DNA from: Ignavibacteria bacterium
GTDB lineage: Bacteria; Bacteroidota; Ignavibacteria; Kapaibacteriales; UBA4661
Direction: 5' to 3'
Length of the DNA: 11,297 bases
Assembly (NCBI GenBank): GCA_013298375.1
Contig: JAAFHM010000030.1
Span: 6,785-18,081 of the forward strand
Below are positions 7,722-11,297 of this stretch, piece after piece; positions within the stretch are counted from its first letter, which is position 1; every line of letters starts with the position of its first letter. The position numbers and the translations under genes were made by a program. The notes beneath the pieces are model-generated. The model worked only from the letters and a program-made list of their open reading frames with translations, did no database searches and was not told the origin of the DNA.

Positions 7722-8600
7722 ATGAAATCAACCACGACAATACAAATTACTCTACCCCAATGGCTGCTTGTCGGCGTTATTTTTGGCATTTTACTGAACG
7801 ATCGTTTAATTGCTCAACCACAGCCGTTAGAATCTCTTGCCCCAAAAGCGGCAGCCAGTCTTGCTGCAACGGTATTATACTTCGGTGATAACGTGCGTAT
7901 GAGTGCGGATATTGCCGCCGAAGCGAACATTCCCACCAATGAACTTTCGATTGCCTACAAATTCCTCGGCGATGAGCGTATCGAAGATGCTTATCGTATG
8001 CCGTTTGTTGGCGCACTTATTCCCGGATATGCCCGTAAAATTGAGATGGAAATTAGCCGCAAGCCCTTACTTGCCAGCGTTGCCAAAAAACAAGTGTTGT
8101 GGTCGAATACCTACGAAGTTCAACAAATTGCACCAACTTTTGATGCCAGTAAAGCAAGCGTGGAAGCTACTTCCGGCAAAGGCAAATCCGCAAAGCCGGG
8201 CGATTGCTCCTTTGCCATTAAAGGGCTGCGTGTGGACTTTGCTAAACCTGTTGATGCCGATAAAAACCGCGTCATTACGGCGCTTGTCAACGATTTAGAA
8301 GTAACCGATCCCGAAGCCGATGCCGGAAAAACATCGCTTCAATTTTTTACTGCCAATACCCTTGATGAAAAACTCAGCAATGCCGTGAAATCAGCAATGA
8401 TGAGCGTTTCTGGCTTTTTTGATTCGGGTGTTTTTCTCGTGAATATCACTTTAAAGGGGCTACCGAAAACATCGCTCAAAGGAAAAACGCTGCGTGGTAC
8501 TGTTGGTATAAAACTTCAAGTAAAACTTCTTAATCGCCGTGCAATGCGCTCTGCTACGGCTGCCGATACCATTCTTGTTCCTATTGCTCTTACGTTTTAA
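7722..8600 (+). CDS. Hypothetical exported protein, 292 residues
   Basis: I do not recognise a family. The frame is open from 7620, but that first ATG sits in the stem of the crtI terminator. ATG at 7722 instead gives a clean export signal: MKSTTTIQITLPQW, the hydrophobic stretch LLVGVIFGILL, and a probable cut after A31 before Gln, common in Bacteroidota. The mature part is about 260 residues, mixed polar and rich in Ala, Lys and Asp, with one cysteine (C162). It has no further membrane segment and no lipobox. A low-complexity Lys/Ser/Gly stretch (about 150-160) may be a linker between two halves, each with alternating strand-like segments, for example FAIKGLRVDFAKPVD and VFLVNITLKGLPKTSLKG. 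It is probably periplasmic or secreted. It leads the run of closely spaced genes that includes the adenylate cyclase, with 27 nt to the next gene. Confidence 0.8.
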   Translation: MKSTTTIQITLPQWLLVGVIFGILLNDRLIAQPQPLESLAPKAAASLAATVLYFGDNVRMSADIAAEANIPTNELSIAYKFLGDERIEDAYRMPFVGALIPGYARKIEMEISRKPLLASVAKKQVLWSNTYEVQQIAPTFDASKASVEATSGKGKSAKPGDCSFAIKGLRVDFAKPVDADKNRVITALVNDLEVTDPEADAGKTSLQFFTANTLDEKLSNAVKSAMMSVSGFFDSGVFLVNITLKGLPKTSLKGKTLRGTVGIKLQVKLLNRRAMRSATAADTILVPIALTF

Positions 8601-8627
8601 CTCACTTTTTCATTTTCCGAATCAGCT

Positions 8628-9290
8628 ATGAGTCATTTTGTTTCTTTTTTGCTTCTGAACGCTGTTATTGTACTTTGTTCGTACACGCTTCAGGCGCAAA
8701 GTCTCCGCGAAGTTTTTCAACGTTTTCCTTTGAAGCGTCCGGAGGCTTCGATAACGGCTTCACCCACCAATAACGTTTTTTACGATGCCGATAACGGCTA
8801 CCTTTCTATTAAAACCACCACCGATGTCGAGGCGGGAACGACGATGCAGACCGTGTTTGCGCGTTATACGGCAGACGACGGCACGAAATATTATGCCTAC
8901 CAAGAAATCACCGAGAGCCGTGCAAATCTCTGCCGCCGCGCTTTTTTGAAATTTTATTTACTTGATGCCGATGAATGGCGCGATGTCACGGCGCAACTGC
9001 TCCCAAGTGTGCGGATTAGCGAATTTTACGGGCAGAAAAGTACGCCAAATCTTATTGATGTCAACGGCATTATTAGCTATTCGCCCGACGACAACAAGCA
9101 TGGAATTGGTTTGGGGATTGACTACGTGCTACCGCAAAAAGGAACGATGATAACCGCAACGCTTGTGCATCGCTGCGATACCGCCATAAAACCAGAGTAC
9201 AAAACGCTTTTTAATGATTGCAAATTCAAAACCATCGAACTGCTTTGGAACAAGCAAAATGGCTGGTTCTTGATGGGAAAAAAGAGATAA
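8628..9290 (+). CDS. Hypothetical exported protein, 220 residues
   Basis: No family recognised with confidence. Residues 1-23 are a signal peptide (FVSFLLLNAVIVLCSYTLQA, cut before QSLRE). The mature protein is about 197 residues with three cysteines (C102, C183, C198), two of which could form a disulfide outside the cytoplasm. Readable elements are FLKFYLLDADEWRDVTAQLLPSV (106-128), YVLPQKGTMITATL (166-179) and a closing LLWNKQNGWF (205-214). I recall this loose layout (an aromatic strand, W-x-DVT, a LP turn, a final W...G.F) from unnamed secreted Bacteroidota proteins, but cannot attach a function. It lies 27 nt after the previous exported-protein gene and 22 nt before the cyclase gene, suggesting co-transcription. 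There is no obvious ribosome site; the signal peptide fixes the start. Confidence 0.85.
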   Translation: MSHFVSFLLLNAVIVLCSYTLQAQSLREVFQRFPLKRPEASITASPTNNVFYDADNGYLSIKTTTDVEAGTTMQTVFARYTADDGTKYYAYQEITESRANLCRRAFLKFYLLDADEWRDVTAQLLPSVRISEFYGQKSTPNLIDVNGIISYSPDDNKHGIGLGIDYVLPQKGTMITATLVHRCDTAIKPEYKTLFNDCKFKTIELLWNKQNGWFLMGKKR

Positions 9291-9312
9291 TACGACCTTT
9301 TTAACGATTCCC

Positions 9313-11163
9313 ATGAAAACACGTCTTCACACACTTCAAGAACTGCTAGATAACGGTGGCAACAGCCTTTCTGCCACCGAATACAGCCGCCTTGCCATTG
9401 AGGTCGCCTATATCCTTGCTCCTACCGATAGCCAACGCGCCCACGAATACGCACTTGAAGCGCAGCGACACGCCCGAACAACCAATGACAATATTCTCGA
9501 ATTGGAAAGCGCACTGGCGCTTGCTGTTGTCTCAGCGGAATCCGCAACATTTGATGAGGCGCTGCCACGTTTTTTTCAAATTAGCAAACAAGCGGAAATG
9601 CTTGGGGAGTGGCAAATACAAGCTAGTGCCTTGCGTTGGACGGGTGTTTGTTATGTTCGTGTAGCGATGTTCACGACAGCACTCGAATATCTTGCCAAAT
9701 CGCGCAATCTTGCTGAAAAATATTTGCACAACGTTGAATGTGCCAAAACCTATAACGCAAGCGGTGATGCGTACTTTGGGCTAGGTGAAACCCAAACGGC
9801 TCTTCAGCATTACCGCGAGGCATTGCGTCTTTTAGAGGGAACTGATGAAGTTCTAGAGCGGGCTTCTGCGCTATTAAGCATCGCATCGGCACACAAAGCG
9901 GCTCGCGGCTACAATCAAGCACGAGTGTATTTTGAACAAGCGCTTTCCACCTATAAACACGCCGGAAACACAAGTGGTGTTTGCCTGTCCTTACGCAGCG
10001 TTGCCGAGATGTATGTAGAGCAGGAGCGCTACGATAAGGCTTTGGAACTGCTCTTTGCGGCATTTGATATTGGTGAAAATATCATCAGCACGATTGAGCA
10101 AAGCCATACCTTGACAGTATTGGGCGGTGTTTACTGCGCAGCAGGACGCTTTGAAAAGGCTCTTGATTACTTGCTTCGTGCGGAAAAAGGACTGGGCGAT
10201 GCTCAATCACTGGCGGTGCTGGCAAAAGTCTATGAGTTGCTGACAAAGTGCTATAAAGCGCTTGGCGATACTGAACGAGCGTTTAATAATTTGGAGCGCT
10301 TTCACGAAATTCGTGAGCAAACAGCACTTCAAGATGGAAAACGCGCCATTCAATACCTTCAACAAGGCTTCGAGGCAGAGCAGTCGCAAAAAGAAGCGGA
10401 AATCTACCGTTTGCGCAACGTAGAATTAGCGCAAATGCAGCGCGAATTGGAGGAATTGCTTATCAATATGCTTCCTGTACCGATTGCGCAGCGCCTCCGT
10501 GCGGGAGAGAATTTTATAGCCGATGCTTTTGAAAATGTTACCGTTATTTTTGTGGATATTGTCGGATTTACGAGGCTTTCCAGCCAGTATTCGGCATCAG
10601 AAATCGTGAAAGTTCTTGACCACATTTTCACGATTTTTGATGGCATCACGGTCAAATATGGTTTGGAAAAAATAAAAACGATTGGGGATGCGTATATGAT
10701 AGCAAGCGGCATCCCGTATCCGCGCCATGACCACGCGGAAGCCTCTGCTCTAGCGGCATTGGAGATGCTGGATGCTATTCAAACCATTTCATTTCGTCTT
10801 TCCGAAGAGGGTTTTGTTGGCGATATTAGCGTCCGAATCGGAATGCACACCGGAAGCGTGGTGGCGGGCGTGATTGGAAAGAAAAAATTCACGTATGACC
10901 TTTGGGGAGATACCGTGAACACCGCATCCCGCATGGAATCGCACGGGGAAGCAGGCAGAATTCACATTTCGGAAGATGTTGTTCAGGCACTCGGCACGGT
11001 GCAACAGATGAGGCGTACTTCATTCGATTCAGAACGCGCCTTCGTAGAAGGAAGTACAGTGAGCGGAATTTTTGATGTTGAGGAGCGCGAGGAAATTGAT
11101 GTGAAGGGGAAAGGACGCATGAAAACATATTTCCTATTAGGAAAAAAAGCCTCAAACAAGTAA
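9313..11163 (+). CDS. TPR-repeat class III adenylate cyclase
   Basis: Predicted soluble enzyme making cAMP from ATP, with an N-terminal protein-interaction module. Residues about 25-336 are TPR helices; clear repeats include 144-176 (AKTYNASGDAYFGLGETQTALQHYREAL), 184-219, 224-256, 264-296 and 301-336, with a weaker one at 106-137. A helical linker (about 337-385, probably a coiled coil) ends in LLINMLP, the usual lead-in to such cyclase domains. The catalytic domain spans about 405-565. All six residues expected of a homodimeric adenylate cyclase are present: metal-binding D415 (FVDIVGFT) and D459 (IGDAY), adenine-selecting K455 and D529 (YDLWG), and transition-state N536 and R540 (NTASRM). 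Their spacing matches the mycobacterial Rv1625c pattern as I remember it. K and D at the specificity positions favour ATP over GTP. There is no signal peptide or membrane span. The domain ends with the typical VKGKGRMKTYFLLGK after a somewhat long variable insert (about 565-592). It follows the exported-protein gene by 22 nt. Confidence 0.95.
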   Translation: MKTRLHTLQELLDNGGNSLSATEYSRLAIEVAYILAPTDSQRAHEYALEAQRHARTTNDNILELESALALAVVSAESATFDEALPRFFQISKQAEMLGEWQIQASALRWTGVCYVRVAMFTTALEYLAKSRNLAEKYLHNVECAKTYNASGDAYFGLGETQTALQHYREALRLLEGTDEVLERASALLSIASAHKAARGYNQARVYFEQALSTYKHAGNTSGVCLSLRSVAEMYVEQERYDKALELLFAAFDIGENIISTIEQSHTLTVLGGVYCAAGRFEKALDYLLRAEKGLGDAQSLAVLAKVYELLTKCYKALGDTERAFNNLERFHEIREQTALQDGKRAIQYLQQGFEAEQSQKEAEIYRLRNVELAQMQRELEELLINMLPVPIAQRLRAGENFIADAFENVTVIFVDIVGFTRLSSQYSASEIVKVLDHIFTIFDGITVKYGLEKIKTIGDAYMIASGIPYPRHDHAEASALAALEMLDAIQTISFRLSEEGFVGDISVRIGMHTGSVVAGVIGKKKFTYDLWGDTVNTASRMESHGEAGRIHISEDVVQALGTVQQMRRTSFDSERAFVEGSTVSGIFDVEEREEIDVKGKGRMKTYFLLGKKASNK

Positions 11164-11204
11164 TTTACGAATCTGCCTCATTTGCTTATACAAACTACTT
11201 TTTG

Positions 11205-11297
11205 ATGTCTCAGGGTTGCTCTCATTACCGATACGGGGCTTTTGCCGTTCTCCTGCTACTTTTTGTTGCAGCACCTCTCCATAGCCAGACTTCCGAA
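11205..11297 (+). CDS. Start of an exported protein, cut by the window end
   Basis: From ATG at 11205 the frame stays open for 31 codons to the window edge. The translation has the form of a signal peptide: MSQGCSHYRYGAF, the hydrophobic core AVLLLLFVAAP, then LHSQTSE, with a probable cut after S27 before Gln. It starts 41 nt after the cyclase stop codon with no terminator between, so it likely continues the same transcript. The mature protein lies outside the window, so no function can be given. Confidence 0.7.
   Translation, partial: MSQGCSHYRYGAFAVLLLLFVAAPLHSQTSE

Overview
The window reads as chromosomal DNA from a member of the Bacteroidota/Chlorobiota (FCB) group. The main evidence is a SusC/SusD outer-membrane uptake pair, which is essentially confined to that group. 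Supporting signs are signal peptides ending in Ala-Gln and start codons preceded by A/T-rich sequence rather than a clear Shine-Dalgarno site. TPR-adenylate cyclases and Uma2 proteins also occur in deep FCB lineages such as Chlorobiota/Kapabacteria, but I cannot fix the genus. All recognised genes lie on the + strand. No rRNA, tRNA, CRISPR array, insertion sequence or phage gene is visible.

Layout: (1) Positions 1-179 are non-coding or the tail of an unseen gene, with two hairpin-forming inverted repeats ahead of the first gene. (2) Positions 180-4893 hold susC-like and susD-like genes, 52 nt apart, closed by a strong intrinsic terminator at 4920-4955. Together they should form one outer-membrane transporter: a TonB-dependent barrel with a lipoprotein lid. 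(3) Positions 5027-5875 encode a Uma2-family nuclease-fold protein with a charged heptad-repeat tail. (4) Positions 6042-7565 encode a CrtI-type phytoene desaturase, preceded by a 166-nt gap with a short direct repeat and followed by a nested-hairpin terminator. (5) From 7722 to the end there is a tightly spaced run: two unrecognised secreted proteins, a soluble TPR plus class III adenylate cyclase, and the first 31 codons of another exported protein cut by the window edge. Gaps there are 27, 22 and 41 nt with no terminator, so they may be one operon.

The transporter, the Uma2 gene and the carotenoid gene look like independent units, separated by terminators or longer gaps. The least explained part is the last block, where a cytosolic cAMP-producing enzyme with a protein-interaction domain sits among genes for exported proteins of unknown function. 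I do not see a clear new defence or mobile system. The best candidates for a second look are that cluster, the structured leader of the SusC gene, and the direct repeat upstream of the carotenoid gene.
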